From Ascaris suum (lineage: Eukaryota; Nematoda; Chromadorea; Rhabditida; Ascarididae): a stretch of 64,000 bases of DNA. Below the pieces are notes generated by a model, which had not been told where the DNA came from, did not search any database, and saw only the letters and a list, made by a program, of their open reading frames with translations. The stretch lies in NCBI GenBank assembly GCA_013433145.1, contig CM024168.1:3968001-4032000 (forward strand). Direction: 5' to 3'. Positions 41,577 through 59,932 of the stretch are shown here, piece by piece (position 1 is the stretch's first letter; each line of letters starts with the position of its first letter). The position numbers were made by a program, and so were the translations under genes.

Positions 41577-43904
41577 TAGTAGTATAGAGAGATCAATTTG
41601 TTAATGCTGTTTGCAAAAACTATTACATTTATAGACTACACTGCTCGGCTAAAGGATTTAAGTGCATTGTTTTTTTTTTACAAATATGGTTTAATTCTGT
41701 GTGGGGTTTATTTCCTTCGCAATCTCTTCCTTCTCACTCTCACCAATCTTCTTTCGCTTTCCCATAACTAACTCTTCTGCCAATTTCTCCTCCTGATTGT
41801 GCATATGAGGGTGGATTAGAGTTTTTTTTTAGCTAATTATTGCAAATGTAACTGCTCCTTTTTGCTGTCGGTGAGCAACTTTCATTGATGTTTTTTTTTG
41901 AAAAGAAAATCTTGTTTTTTCCTCATCTCTATGGTATATTTTGATATGAAGGAATTCTCACTAAACACATATTATGCTTATCGTTGTTCATTTATTTAAA
42001 TTCATTGAAATGATTCCACTCATGCAATTTTTTTTTTCTTCTCAGATTAACCAAATTACTCATATCCATCACGCATCTGTTTACTCTCCTATCCCGTGTT
42101 TTCCGTAAACCCCTGTTCGTTTCCAAAGAAATGAAACTCTTTATAAAGTGGCTAGAAATATGGAGTACAAAACTGTCTTTTTTATCGTGTATAAAATCAG
42201 TATTGCATTTATTGTTATTTAGAAGAATGCGTATCGTATTCGTTAATGGCGGCCTCTTCTCACCTCATTTGTATCACGTTTTTACATCTCAATTCGCCTC
42301 TCCATTCTTTTCATCCGCAATCCTCCTTTGTAAACTTTAAACAGTTAATGGAATCAATATTTAGTGGCAAATTAGAGCAAAGGAAAAGTGCTAAAGTGAA
42401 GAAACGACGGAGGAAATCGTGTCGCCACGATTATATTAGCATAAATTTTTCAAAAACCGCTTCCACATTTATTCAATTCATTTTTGCTCGTACAGTTTTC
42501 ATTTAATTATCTTCACTGGTCAATATGCTGTTCAGATGATAGGATCGGAATGGAGGAGTTGCAGGATTTAAGACTGCACTAAATATGAGGCTGCATGGGG
42601 GCAAATAGTAAAATGGCGGTATTGTTGATTATGATAGCAGAGGTAAATGGCTCACTGATACCTCATTTAGAAAAGCATCATATCAGTACAACTTAATTTC
42701 CCATATTTGCTATCGACTATGAAATTGCAGGAAATTGCAAACTTGCATTACTAGTACTCTACTTATGAATTATTTTACTGTTAACTGTTGTGTGAAGTAT
42801 CTCCGGATCTAAAAGCTTAAAAAATTACTGGAGAAATTTAGCAATGACGAATCGAAAGAAGTGAGTTATAGATTAAAGATATCCTGACGCATATTGCGAT
42901 GAAAAATTCTTTTGTTTCATTGCTTTTGAGATTATTCTCCGCATTCTTTTCAAACGCTTCACTTCGACACTCACTGATGGCAAGAATTTAATGAGCATCT
43001 AGCCTTTAAACTCAGGTGAATTCTTGGGAGGCTTCTATTGAGGGCGAGGTAGAAGTGGGAGGAGGGAGGAAGAGGGATGCTGTTTATTAAGACAAAAATT
43101 TTCGTCGAACTTGTACGCTGGGTGGTTTTGTCGAATAACGGTCGTTATTTGTTGTTTTTTCTTGTGTTTATGTGATTTTTATTTTATAGATATATAATCA
43201 AATGGCTGATTTCTAAAGAACAACGAGAAATTTTTTTGCATTTCAATCACAAACATATGGCAGATGTTTTGTAAGCAATTTGGTGCCTAGAAATGGGGAA
43301 AGATGTCGAAGTTGAAATCTTCTTTTGAGACGAGGCAAAAATAACACAATATTTTTATAGATATTTTTAAGTTGCGGGCAATTATAATTTAATTTTGAAT
43401 AATGTCATGGGAAAGTTTTAAAAGGTGCAAGGGCTCCGAGTAATATTTAGCTAATGATGGCGGAAACCACATGCACGACAAGTAACAACAGTCTTTTTGA
43501 ATAAGTGATAGTATCATCTATGGTGAAGGATTGGAAATATTGTCATGGCTAAATCTATTTATGGCTTTTAGTGAGCAATTACCTCCCGATCCGGAAGAAA
43601 AAATTAGCAAAACAACGTTGGAAATCATGAATTCTCACAATTTTCTTATTATTTTTCTTTTGAACAAATACGTGTTCGAAAACAATGCCGAAACAAAGAA
43701 ACTTAGTGGTTGAAACAAAAACGTCCATACAGGTATTGCGATACTGGGAGCAGTTTTTAGTCGGAAATGATCGCGTCGAAGTGTGAGCAATTTGGAGATG
43801 ACACAATTGCCTAAAGAAATCAAGCATTGGCTTGAGAGATAAATGAGGGGGAAGTTAATGAACGGAGTAGGAGGTGTTACGTATTCATTGGTGGACTTCC
43901 TCCT

Positions 43905-43921
43905 CCCCCCCCCCCCCCCCC
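43905..43921. repeat. C17 run
   Basis: Seventeen C bases preceded by TTCCTCCT. The longest G/C homopolymer in the window and a probable site of sequencing uncertainty. Confidence 0.95.
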
Positions 43922-46095
43922 TCTCTGAAAAACATTCTACCGTGTAGCTAATGAAACAATGGGCCTGCTGATGACGTTACCATTAAAAATAATCGTAGGA
44001 ATTTATAAATAATGATTCCTCGCTATGTTGCCTTCCACTGTATTTCCCATAGTAATTACCATGGCGTGACATTCGCAACGTTTTTTAATTGCTTCTATGA
44101 AAGGGACAACTTTATGCATCAAGCTTGCTTAGCTCTCAATAATTTGCTAATTTCATATGCTTACTTGCGGCAACGTTTATTCTAAAGTTTTCTGCCTCAT
44201 CTACATCGGCGTAATTAGATTCTCGAAAGATAAACGATCTCTGATCTATCGTGACGTAATCTGAAACATTAGCAAACTGAATCGGAAACATAGATGAGCA
44301 ACTAAATGATAGATAGATAAGGGAGATAAATCAATAGAATTGCTAGAAGATTTTCATGAAGCGATATAGAGTTTTGAAATATCCACAGCTCGATTGTATT
44401 GATGAGAATGTTGTTGCCTGTTTATGTTGATGGGAATGTTGCTGTTTTTCATCTGTTTTTAATGAGTTGCCGACAACGTTATGTGTTTTTCGGAAGGGCG
44501 ATCTATTTCGTCCGATTTGGAGCAGCGATGAGCTTCTTTTAATCTTTCGCTAAAATTCGTGAAGATCTGACTAAATATGTTGAATTTTCAAATAGAGATG
44601 GAAAAAAGTTGGAAATTTTCGTTGTTTTGTGCGCTGCAATGAGTCCCGCATCATGTGGGTTTTTAGTCACCCACTTGCCATTAGAGTCCGGATTTTTGCA
44701 TTCTTGATCCAGATTTTAGCAATTCTCATGGTGATTAGTAAATTCCCCTATTTTTCCAAACGCATTCTATGACATCAGTGATCACATCAGTGACTGCTGC
44801 AATCGGCAATTTTTTTACTCGTATTTAGCCGTTTTTTTTTCTTCAAATTTTCGTTCATTGCGAGAGCGAGAAAGTATTTCAAACTATGTATTGCCGTTTG
44901 AAACTTCAACGAACGCATGGAGTTGTATTCTTTTATCGCTTGTTGCATCTGATGTTTACTAATCTTTTTTGTTTCAATAGGTATTCGGCGATATTTTCCT
45001 CAGTCAACCACATGGTTTTTTTTCGCATATTGCATAGTGATTACCTTCCCAATTTCATTTGTTTTATAGTTTCAGTAATTGCCGGTTTCCTATTGTTGAA
45101 AATCGTACTACTCGACATCTAATCACTTCTAAGCACTGACGATTACTCAAGTTTTAAAAGTTCAGGTTGCGATCAAGCTTATTCTCTCCTCTTATATTCA
45201 AAATTTTATGAATTTTTATATCGTTTCTTAAATAATCTCCATTGAAAATCAATATTTTATTTAACTGAACGGTCGTTTCATCACCAAAAAATTATTCATT
45301 TCATTTGTTGATCGATTTATTGTTGATTAATGCATTACGTTATGACAATGATGATTAATGGCACTCTTTCGCTCTTTATATGTAAATGAGAGCGTTCTCG
45401 CTTATGTAACATTTCATCGTCTTTTTTTTTATAATCGGACCATTCCAAGGAATGAGCAAGCGTATTATCAAGAACAGTATTAATAATTCTTTTCTTGAAA
45501 GTTCTTTCTCACATTTTCCACCGCTTTCTTTTTTTTCATTCACATCAATTTTCGAAAAAACTCATGATTACAAGATAGGAAATCAAAATTCAATTCCATA
45601 TTCGACCACAAATTAGGATCAGAATTGAATTTGAATTTGTGTTTTAAAAAAAAACGTAGAGATCTTAAGTGTTTCAAAAAATGTAGAGTCGAAATTGAGC
45701 AGATTTAAGAATTCAAGTTCGAATGATCCATTCAAATTCGAGATCAATCTGCCTCTGTAACCATTGTTCATTCTCAAATGAAAATTGTTCTAACTTCTTG
45801 TCACTAGACATTTATAGCGTCTAAAAACCTTATTTGTCATAATTCGTGCAATTGCATCATTTCAAATCAACACAAACCCCTTTGATAAATATCTCTTATG
45901 TTCATGTTCTTAGCGCCATCCAAATTCTCGTCTTTAATATTGCCTAACTCTAACTTCGTTTTTGTCGTATATAATGAACAACTTTGGAAGAACAGCATCT
46001 TCACTGGACATTTACACACTCCATATGCTATCAAATATGCTCCTATACATATACTGCATTACCTTTGAGGCCATATATCTTCAAGGAGCAAAATA

Positions 46096-46516
46096 TTAAT
46101 AGGAGGGACGAGCTATAAACTTTTTTGAAGAGTCAAGCGCACTCACTCGCTGCAGTTGCCGATTCTTCAATTCTGCTACACCCACTATAATCCGTTTTGC
46201 ATGGGCATCCTCTAAGATTCGACCCACTCCAAATGCCTCGAACTCTTCATTCCTCACAAATTGATTCACTCGAATCAGTGGAGATAATGATTGTATCGAA
46301 ATTGCGTTCATGGAATTCTTTCTCCACAATTAATTCCAAATGATGGCTTGGATTCCATACTCTGAGATTCTCAACACTTTATCAATATGTGGCCAGCTAT
46401 ATGCTTGAAAAGAAGTTGATGACCAGCAATGGAGCGACCGAATTTCTCCTCTGATCCAGATTTGCAGACCGCCTCTTTGTTTCTCCGTGAATTTGAATAA
46501 TTCCTTCATATATTCA
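46096..46516 (-). pseudogene. unrecognised minus-strand frame with a single internal stop
   Basis: After an acceptor-like GATTTTCAG on the minus strand, one frame stays open for about 140 codons to a TAA at 46096, broken only by one TAA at 46330-46332. The upstream half reads EYMKELFKFTEKQRGGLQIW; the downstream half contains FEAFGVGRILEDAHAKRIIV and AELKNRQLQRV. In DNA this AT-rich such a run is unlikely by chance. I do not recognise the protein. It could be a recently broken gene, a retroelement piece, or one exon pair with an undetected intron. Confidence 0.3.
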
Positions 46517-49500
46517 CTGAAAATCGGTTATGAAACACTATCAAATTTAGGCTAACTTAGCAATTTTCGGTCTCGGTGCGGAAAAGCATGCCCCCTTCCA
46601 CGTCTTGAGCTGTTTACGATTTATACGACATTCCTGTGCATCTGTCCGTATTTGATAGATTGGCGTAGGGTTTATTGCTTTATGGTGTTGCGATATTGAG
46701 TGAAAAATGAACTGCCATTTAATTGTGAAATGACCGTTAAGGATTTAATTCCGGTTGGTTTCTTCTTTTTTGAGTTTCTCTCGGCGGCTGTTATTAATGG
46801 AAGCATTTGCAGTGGTGAACATTCTCCGTAAACGATGAAGGATGAAACAGAAAGGAGAAACAGAGAGGGCTGTCGCTGTCCTGAATTCTCCTACTGTATA
46901 AAATTAATCCAAAGGGAAATCCCTCCGTTCACTATGTCCGGCGCTCCAGCGATTTTACTGATATCCAAGGAGAATTCGACAGAGCTTTTTTCAAGAACGT
47001 TCATTAAGTTACCCAAAGATTCAATTCCTTAAGCAAACGCTTTAATTTGTGCCTCCGAATAGACAGCTTTGACAGCTTTTTAGAGACAGCTAGGGACAAA
47101 ATACAAATTTTTATTGAACTGGCCTGGAAACAGACCATTTATATGTATTTGTTGCATTTTTTCTCGCGTCAATTCCCACAGATCTGCATATGGGAATTTG
47201 AAATTTCAACGTGTATGATCAGCTACAGATGATCAAGGGGAAAAGTATTTCAAATGAGGCGCTGTTTTTGCATACCGCTCACTTGGCCAGCCACTCTCAC
47301 TTGTTACCAACGAAAAGGTAAAATATGCAAAATTGTGGCTTTTTTTGAAATGGTCTTATCTTTATCATCTTTTCCTTATTTATGTCGTACAAATCATCCG
47401 AAAAATTCTTCGTTCTCTTGCATGGCTCAGCCTAGATTCAAATGCACATAGTTCTTTTAGAACTTGGTGTGAACGAATGTAAAATATGGTAGATCATATG
47501 AGGTTTACAGCATATGAGGTAAGTTGCATCTGTGAAATTTGATAACTCGACTTTTCCGGTTTCCAAGTCCTGAAGCTACCGGACGGGCAAATACGAGTTG
47601 AATTGAAAATAATAAACGTGCATTGGACATAATCCTTCATAATACCCATTCGCAGAGTAGATTTACAGGAATACATAAGAGCGATTTTTTCGGTCGTTGA
47701 ATTATCCGAGTCTGCTAACATTTTATCATTTGGCGAATAGTTTTTGTTAATAAATATACGAGTAACCAGTTGGGCAAATCGACTGGAATGCAAAAACGCA
47801 TCGTGCCAGCATCTCTCTGATACTTTTCCATAGTTACATTTGCATATGACGCAAATTTGTCTTTTTTATATTATCGAATCGAAGTTACAAACTTTTTATT
47901 GTAGATCTTTGATCGTTGATGGATAATTTATGGGCTTGCTCATAAAATCCATTCGTTGCATTGTTCGATAAAAATTTATTATCTCTCGATTTTAACGTTT
48001 TTTGTTTTGAATGAATTTTATGCGATAATCGGAGGAAGGCTCTTCTTACTCAATAAGTTCATCGATAGATGAGAAAAACGTATGGAAATTCCACATCTTT
48101 TCATATCTTTCGCGCTGTTTAGCACTTTCCAATAAATTCTACATAATGGATGTTAATATGAGCGAATATGCAAATATTTTCCCAGAAATTTCACTATAAA
48201 CTGTAATTGTGATATGATGTGATTTTTGATCGGTTTCAGCTCTTACTTCTATGATAGAATGGCATGGCACTGAAATTCTATGTAGGAATTTCAAACGGCA
48301 AAAAAATCAAAACGAAAAAACTTTCGATAAGCATTTCAAAGGTTTACAAAAGTGTTGCCGATTGCATGCCTGTTTGTCGTGATCTACTCAACAAACTGCT
48401 GTGTTGTAATATTCTTTCAAGTCATACCCCTATTTATTTCACATTTTTCTCACTACATTATAAGCGGCGCGCGCATCGTTTAGCTCTTTTATATTTAGGA
48501 AAATATATTGAAGGAAATAAATCATTTATCTTAGTCAATATTTATCAATTATTGAAAATTTATTTGTTATTTCAATTCGTATTCGTTAATTGTCTCTCTA
48601 CCTATCAATTTACGTTACTCACCTCCACAGTAATAACGGTAAGAAATATATGTTTTTCTCTAACGTTTTAAGCTAATGTGAATGAGTGTGTCATCAACGA
48701 TGATTGCGCGCTTAATATTTCCATCATTTCTCATAAATCACTGAAAGAAATATGCATTTACTACGTTGGAGACAATGGCGTATTTTGTTTTCTTTTGTTT
48801 TTTTGTTTTTTTTTTGCCCGCTAAATTTTGAACAATTTGGATAGATAGTCCAGACAGTTCAATCGAGACAATTCTACAAAATCGATACTTCCGTTTTGGA
48901 TAATAAATTAATCCCTCAAAAATTGAGGGCAGAAAAAAATAGAGATTAGATAGAAATCCGAATGCTTCCTTTCTTTTTATTAGTAGACATTATGAATATA
49001 GAATATTGCTTGCTTATGAGATTTTAGAGATTTTAAAGGCCTTTGAAGAAATATCCGGAGAAAACAGGTGAAATCATGATAATTGATTAACGCAATTAGC
49101 TTAATTACTCCTAAATGAGTTCTCCAAAATTCAGAAAAGTGTGAGGAATCTTCGTAATTTTTCTTTGATTTTCTTTACTCGTTGTTTTTTCTTAAAAAAT
49201 ATTTCGCCTTCTACTCGTGTTCAACACTTCTTTAATGTGCTTTTGCAAATTTCCGTTTGCAAATCGCATTATGATGACGCAATTTGTATGCTGAGTATTT
49301 GCTATTTCCAATTTAAGAACCTCTATGGTGGGCTGATGCAACTGCACGATTATACGATCGCTTATATAGCAAATTTCAGCTAAACTCATCAACTTGGAGA
49401 AGAGTTTTTTGGTATTTGAATTTACTAAAAAGTTCTTTCCAATATTTTGCATCAAATTGATTTCATTTTACGGCAGATCCGAATCAGAAAAATAAATAAT

Positions 49501-51578
49501 GCATTATTACACAGGTTGTTTTTCTTTTTTTTTTGCTAGCAATTCATGAGGGCTGATGAGCGAAATTGCAAAAGCGCATATCGTGCCAAGTTTTCTGGCG
49601 TGTTTTCTCACTTCATTACTTGATAAGGAGTACTAAAAAACTAGAGCGCATTAGATTAATTGCATTTTTTCCATATCTTCGCAATGATTGCATTTTTACT
49701 GAAACTGATAAACAATGCGCTTTCAATGTTCCCAATTCGAGATGCTCAATAAGTGTTTTCTATTCAAATGTGTCTTTGTTGTCGGGAAACTCATCTAATC
49801 ATATCGTAGACAATAAAAAAAGAGAAAAAAATATCCATGCAAAAAAAAGCTCTGACAAAAAAAAAGTGAAACAAAAGAAAAAATGACATCGTCAAAAATT
49901 CGCTGAAGTGGAAAATATTTGACTAGCAAAGAATAAAAAATTATTTGGTTGATTTTTGAAAATTTCTTTCCTTTCAATTAGGCGATATATTCTATAAAAT
50001 TTAGATAGGTGAACTTCGAAAGTTGTGTGCAAAAAAAAAAAAAAAAACTGCCAATGTTTGTGGATATTAATCAAAATGAAACTATGATCGCCTCTATTGA
50101 TAGCGTTTTGCTTTGAAGCTTTTAGAGTTGTGCCACGATGCAGCTGTTAGCCGTAATAAAGGTGTATTGCCGCTCAATCGGTCATTGAAAATTCACAGCA
50201 GTAAAACAAAAAAATGCACCTCATTGCATACGTTTTGCTGAAAATTTTTTGTTCTAAGATGATTGCAATATTGCCGAAATATAAAGGCAAACCTCAAAGA
50301 AGTATATAGCGCTTTTTCTCCTTTTAATATAAATAATTCAACAATTGAAAGTTGTTTTGAATTCCTCGCTAAATTCTATTGTAATGTTTCGTTGCTGATC
50401 ACTTTATTCGTAATCCATACAATGATCATTTATATCCTATTCTTGCCAAATATTTGCGTGTAATTTTCGATGATTAAAAGCTAAAGAGCACCCTTCCGGA
50501 GAGTTAACATTCAAAAGCTATCGTCAAGTTTGCTGGGAAAATCGATCTGGGTGAAAATTCCCATTCACTTCGATCAGTTGAGTTTATGCAGTTTATGCAT
50601 CAAAAAAGTTTATTTGTCATTATGTAACGAAACACTGATTGGTATCCCAATGATATTTTGCTGCAGCATTGTAAAAAAAAAGAAACACTGCGAGGAATTT
50701 TTGCAGAAACATCGGTCGTATTTTGCTTAATTAATCACTGAATTTTCAAATGCTTTCTTCAAATTAGACAACATGAATTTCATTTTTTTTCGGCGGTCTT
50801 TTCTCAATATTCAGATATTTTGGATTGAAATCTTTACTAAATGCTTTCGGCAATGTTCCAAATGCCGATTCAATAAAAAGTTCGCATTTTCGGCATAGCA
50901 TTACATTAATATTCTGAGTGCAATAAAAATTTTTGGTCGTACGCATATCTGCCTCTAAATTCTTCGTTTCCGCTCAGCAACGAGAGAGCTATAACTACTT
51001 TTTTTTGCAGATGTTTGGAGATAGAGCCGAACCGATGTTAAAATTTTATTAGTAAGTTTAAAAGCATAAAACCGCTAAAAATTTCGTTTTGAGGAAATGA
51101 AAAGTTTTTTTTTTTTTGAAATCGGATACGACTTTAAAGCTCTTTGTTCATTGCTGTTTAAACATGATATGTTGAGGGGTGTTGAGACGGCAATAAGCAT
51201 TCGATGCTTCCTTCTTTCGTATATATTTCGACAACTCTTCTAAGCCAGCATTCTTCATGTTCACTACTTAGCACCTCTAGCACTCTCGCTTATTCACCCT
51301 ATCGATATTTCATTCAACGGATGCATCTCTCAGTTTTATATCTCATTATATAATCCTGATGCTGCGAGTTTTTTGATGTTTATGAATACATTGAGTAATT
51401 TTGCCTTGAAAGTGTAAATTAATAAATTTCAGACAGTGACTCATTAGGCACCAGTATTCATCTTGGCAAGTAAATATTCACGCCTGGTGAGAAATACACG
51501 TTTTTAAATTTTTTGACAACACTCCTCAATCGAAAAATTGAAGGATCGATGAGCGTTACGAGCGGGCATTGAAAGGGA

Positions 51579-51594
51579 GGGGGGGGGGGGGGGG
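51579..51594. repeat. G16 run
   Basis: Sixteen G bases after GAAAGGGA in non-genic DNA. Confidence 0.95.
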
Positions 51595-54084
51595 ATCAAC
51601 ATGTTCGACGGCTGACGTTTTATGCCAGTTCAACATTTGATCCGGCTTGAATTTTCTCATATTGACATATGTATTTCCTTATAATGAAAGTGTTCCTTAA
51701 GCGAAAGATCCCCTTGTGTCACGAAATTTTGACCATAAAGAACGCTGCTTGCATCGAGACGTTTCATGCGCAAAAGAACCTTTCCTCACTCTACATCTTC
51801 AGTCTCATCGAAATGTTTCAGAAATAGAAAAAATGTATAGAGAATAGAATGTAGCATAGAATGTAGCTTACGCAATCCTTGGAGAGGCCTAAATTTTCTC
51901 TACAACAAAATACGATATGTTCATCTGCTTGGGAGATTTTCATAGAGTCGTGCTGAAAGGCTGTATTGGACAACCGCTCAATAATGCATAGCATTCGAAA
52001 TATTTGAATCTTTTATATGCTTGCTTCAACCACATTATTGTCTCTGTGGATCGTTGACTGCATAATGCGTAGGCGAATTTTATATAACACTTCAGAGACA
52101 ATATTTACATTCGCGGTAATGAATCCAACTCCCTTCCATGAGAAAGAAGGCATTTTTACACAATTCTGTACTTTTTGCAACAAAACTGGTTATTGGTTAT
52201 ACGCTACACTTTATGCCCTTTAATAAATCATTTCAGTTTCTTCGATAATTTATTTCGATTACTTTATTCTATTCAATTCTTTTAATAATAAAGCTCGGTT
52301 ATCTAACTTTTTATTTCTTTCTGTGATGTGTTTATTTTCCTTGTGTAATTTTCATTATGCGGTTTTATGTGCCTCGATTCTTATATTGGTGTTTTCAGCG
52401 ATACATATAGTGTGCAGATTCTCTAGATTATTCGTTTGGAAAGTTTACCTCAGGGTTTATCTGCATTGTATACGTTTTATATAGTTTCATTGGTCATGAA
52501 ATACAAATCTAAAATTCTAGATAAAACTACCTGAATTCTCTTTGCACTCTCCCAACAATATATTTCATTGTTATCCAATTATATATCATCGCTTATAATA
52601 ATATGATGCACTTGTTTATGGTGCTAGCAAAAGCTGTGTATAGTTGATGTTGAACTAAAATGGGCCCATATGCGGCGATGTTGTGTTGTGCACGTGGAAG
52701 GGATCATCGCCGGAAGAATAGCTTTATGTACGGCATATGTTGCACTCATAAACGACAAAGCTATAGTGGCAATAAAAATTTCCTTTTTCTTTTAATGCTT
52801 CCTTTTTCAGCTATTGTCCACAAAAATATTCCACAGAAATTCGATGAAATTTTGAGCAAATATAAATTTTTTGAAATAAAATGTAGCTTTTTGAATCAAG
52901 TAGAGAAGAATTGATATTATCGAACTATTTGATGTTTATTACTATTAAGGCGCTCTCTATGTTCAAAAATTTTTGTCGATGATAAGAAAAAGAAAACTCG
53001 AAGAATCAACGCATTTATTAGGTCGGGAGTTATCGAAAAGAAATTTTTCCCTCTGAATTCTCCATCAAGTAAACTTAGTGAAATTTTTCTGGAATTGTTC
53101 TTTCCTCTTTTAACGGATAGAACCAAATTTGTATTGCATTCAATAATTGTGTGGCTTAAAATATTCGAGTGCGAGAAAAATTAAATGTTCAGCTGAATGC
53201 TCGCGGATCGTAAAAATGAACGACTTTTATGCATGATATGGCATTTTATAAGATACTGCTATTATGATCGGATCGTTTTAATTTTGACTTCTTTTTGTAT
53301 CAGGGCATCATCCAGATTGTTCGGATTTAGGTTTGGCACTAAGTCGTCTCATCATTGCTTGCTTACCCATAATCAACGTTTTATGTTACCTTCGAATGGG
53401 TCTTATTTTACAGGATAGTGATAAAATTTTGTTCTCTCAGAATTAACGCCGTCAATCACTGAGGTTTTTTTTTTGAAATGAAAAAATGTCTGAATAAAAA
53501 TGTTTGACAAGTGTGTCATTTTGTATATAAGATTTTGTGAGTGGCATTAATAAAATAGAATGTAACTTATAGACGATCTTATTTTTGTTGAAATATTTGT
53601 AGAGGATTGAATTTAATGAAATAACGCGATGAGATCATTTTAAATAAGCAGCAAATAAAAGAGCATAGAAAAACTCTGAGGTTTAGCAGAAAACAACATA
53701 ACTGAGAGGAAGAAGAGATGCAAAGGTGCACCGGAGCAAACGCTAGAACATTCCCTTCCGCATGCCCCTCTCATCTGACCAACCGGTTCTAAGTTACCCG
53801 AAAAAAATTGCAAAATAATTTTCCAAAGGATTTATGCGAGCGGTCGAAAAACTTTAAATGCTTTCACATTTGAAATGAAGCGATCACTCGCGTAAATTCC
53901 TCTAAAAGAGATCGACATGTCATGAAAATCGACTCGACCGTTCCAAAATGCAATATAAGTTTTTTCTATCTTCACACTTGTGTAACTTTTTTCAAAATCG
54001 ATGCATCGGGATGAAATATAGTTTATAGGTCACATAGACTATATTACATCAATCTAATTTCCTAACTTTACCTTCAGTGGTCCC

Positions 54085-54165
54085 CAAGTTGGAATTAATG
54101 GGACAGACAGGCAGACAGACAAACAGAATTGCACAGATACGCACACACTCATAGGTGACGCGTTA
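54085..54165. repeat. GACA-type repeat at the end of a dispersed element
   Basis: After GGTCCCCAAGTTGGAATTAA comes GGGACAGACAGGCAGACAGA, then AACAGAATTGCACAGATACG. The non-repetitive 200 bases before it (from about 53860) read like the body of an interspersed repeat. The family was not identified. Confidence 0.55.
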
Positions 54166-54761
54166 CTCTGATCGTTATCTTAGTAACGTCATTTATTTTG
54201 TTGCAGAATAAATTTGCAAAGTCCATACTAAGCATCATTACTCTCTTCGAAACCCTTTTCTTTCCCATTGATAAACTCTTATAAAAATTATATAAATTCA
54301 ACGATGCAGTGAAACCTACACATCAGTTTTGCTCAACAATCAGCGCTGCTAAAAAAAGAAATGAATTCATTGGTTAAGTCTCCATTTCATAGGCACTTCT
54401 TCGATTAAAAAAGAATAAAAGATATTCTTTCAGTATTTTTGTTGTTTCAGTATTTTTTAAATTTAGGTGCAGCCAGTTGGTTCAGAGGCAGGGATGGCAA
54501 TGCTGCACATTATATCAGCATCTCTGATGCACTCTTTAATTCTCTATTTTTTGAAGAATATCCTCTATATTCCAAACATCTTTTTCTTTTGGGGCTCCCA
54601 GTGGAATTATATATCGTTATGAAAATCCCCATCATTCTCGATTCCAGACGCTTTGCATTTGCAGTTGCGCTGTGGGGCTTCGCTTTTACTTCATGCTTGT
54701 GTGTGTTTGCGTCTGTCTGTTTCGAGACTTGTTAGGCTAACGTTGAAATACTTTGTGGAAA

Positions 54762-58428
<3,667 letters not shown>

Positions 58429-58461
58429 AGTGTCGATATACAACTTAGTTAATAGCTCGCG

Positions 58462-58534
58462 ATGCACCTATTTGGAGTGCTATGGCTGAGCGTCCTCTTC
58501 ACTATATTCTATACGGTGGACACGATCACATATG
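58462..58534 (+). CDS. candidate signal-peptide exon of the S1 protease gene
   Basis: ATG at 58462 opens a 49-codon frame starting MHLFGVLWLSVLFTIFY, a strong signal-peptide-like hydrophobic core. An acceptor-like TATTGCAG lies 32 bases upstream (AG at 58429-58430). A donor after TAT G (GTCGCG, 58535) would leave phase 1, the phase required by the catalytic-His exon at 59933. Other possible donors lie at 58549 and beyond. Joining it to the protease is inference: no transcript evidence is available and an intermediate exon could exist. Confidence 0.4.
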
Positions 58535-59932
58535 GTCGCGTTACAAGTCGATCATTGTCTCCGTCGACTGCTTTAATTCACGTTTGCAAGTTTTCCATTC
58601 TTCTCTATTAAATCTAATTAAATAGGAAGATGTTGTTGTGTATTTGCCAGTTGTAAAAAAGCATCGAGGAGTGTGAAAATTGAAAGCGACAATCGCACCC
58701 TTTTATGAAATTTATTTTTTCATAAATTTTTTCACCGGAAAAATTTTCCCATTTAAGATTTTTTCATTAGAGAGTTTTTGAAGAGAAATTGTTAAACGGA
58801 ATTTCCGTTCTGTCATTTCCTGTTGGATCATTAAATGCTAAAAACGTAGAAACTCCCTTAGATTTCATTCGGTAACTTGTTTTTCGATGGCTGTAATGCA
58901 TTAAGAATTTCGCTTACTCTTTCATTCTTCTCTCATAATTTTTGATTATTCGAAATTGTTGAAAAAAAAAGAAGCAATAATTTCACTTCATACAGTTATA
59001 AATTTTTCTTTATTGTTCAACATATTTTTCCTATAGCAATAAAGATGCCATCATCCATCAATGTTTGGTTATAAACCACAACTGCTAATTGTGCAATAAT
59101 TATGAACAATAAAGAGACAATATTAATCTAGTTAAAAACTATATGAAAATATTCAAACAATTTCGTTTATCATCTCTTGCGCTTACTGTTGTCTTAAGAA
59201 ATATCTTACGAAAAAATTTCAGCAGTGTTATGAGGTTTGTAAATCAGTGCAAATGTGAAGATGCGGGTGGTTTATTACTCCTTTATCTCTCATACTTAAC
59301 ATTTTACTGTTCATTTAGAAAGCAGTTATTGCCATTGATAAGTGCTTTTTTTAGAGAGAGCGAAGTTTTATGTTCGGTTTTTCCTACTGTTCGAATATTA
59401 TTTGATATTTTTAATTAAAAGAATAATTCAAATAATTCATTTTTATCAAAGACATTTCTATTCTTTAGCTCCGTAAAAAATTTACTTCCTGTCAACTAGA
59501 TCGAATTTTGTGTTCTTTTACGAGGTGCCTTTCTGGGTTAAGGGAAAAGGAGGAAAGAGGGGATGAAGAAAGGAAATGAAGTCAAAGTGTAACTTATGTC
59601 CTATTGTTGTGGCCATTACTAAGTCGAAGATCAGCGCCGCAAACGAGTGTAATGCCGGGCAAACCAAAATATCATTATAACACATTTCTTCACTACATAC
59701 GCACTTTTTTTTAAATGGGAGGTCGAGAAAAAAACATTTAAGTGACCACTTTCATTGTGAGAAGTAGCATTTATTAAAGGTTAATGTCGGCCTTTAAACG
59801 TCCTGTATATTTACACCGAATTCAAATGAGGCTATTGTTTTATTTTGTTCACTTATCGCTCTTTTTCTTTGATTAACAGTTGAAAAATTTTCCTTGATTG
59901 GGTTTATTTGAATGTCCACTACAAAGTTTCAG

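Larger units (their letters stand above)
33400..46090. other. no recognisable gene
   Basis: AT-rich DNA with the Z-prone tract, two G/C runs and TG-rich simple sequence. Open frames such as 33752-34135 (127 codons) and minus 40823-41131 (102 codons, Lys-rich from poly-T tracts) show no domain and look like chance. Confidence 0.5.
46520..54760. other. no recognisable gene
   Basis: AT-rich. The longest frame (48264-48671, 135 codons) is rich in Leu, Ile, Phe, Tyr and Lys as expected from base composition, and has no motif I recognise. It contains the G16 run at 51.58 kb and the GACA-type repeat at 54.1 kb. Confidence 0.5.

Noticed and set aside
48264..48671. 135-codon plus-strand open frame
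   Set aside because: Amino-acid content follows the AT-rich base composition and no domain is recognisable, so it is probably chance.
54466..54520. TGGTTCAGAGGCAG, resembling a tRNA A box
   Set aside because: No GGTTCGA-type B box at proper distance and no cloverleaf could be drawn. No other convincing tRNA was seen on either strand by eye.
54439..54735. 98-codon plus-strand frame with hydrophobic segments
   Set aside because: No recognisable family, no clear acceptor or donor pair, and it sits against the long TA tract; not enough to call a gene.
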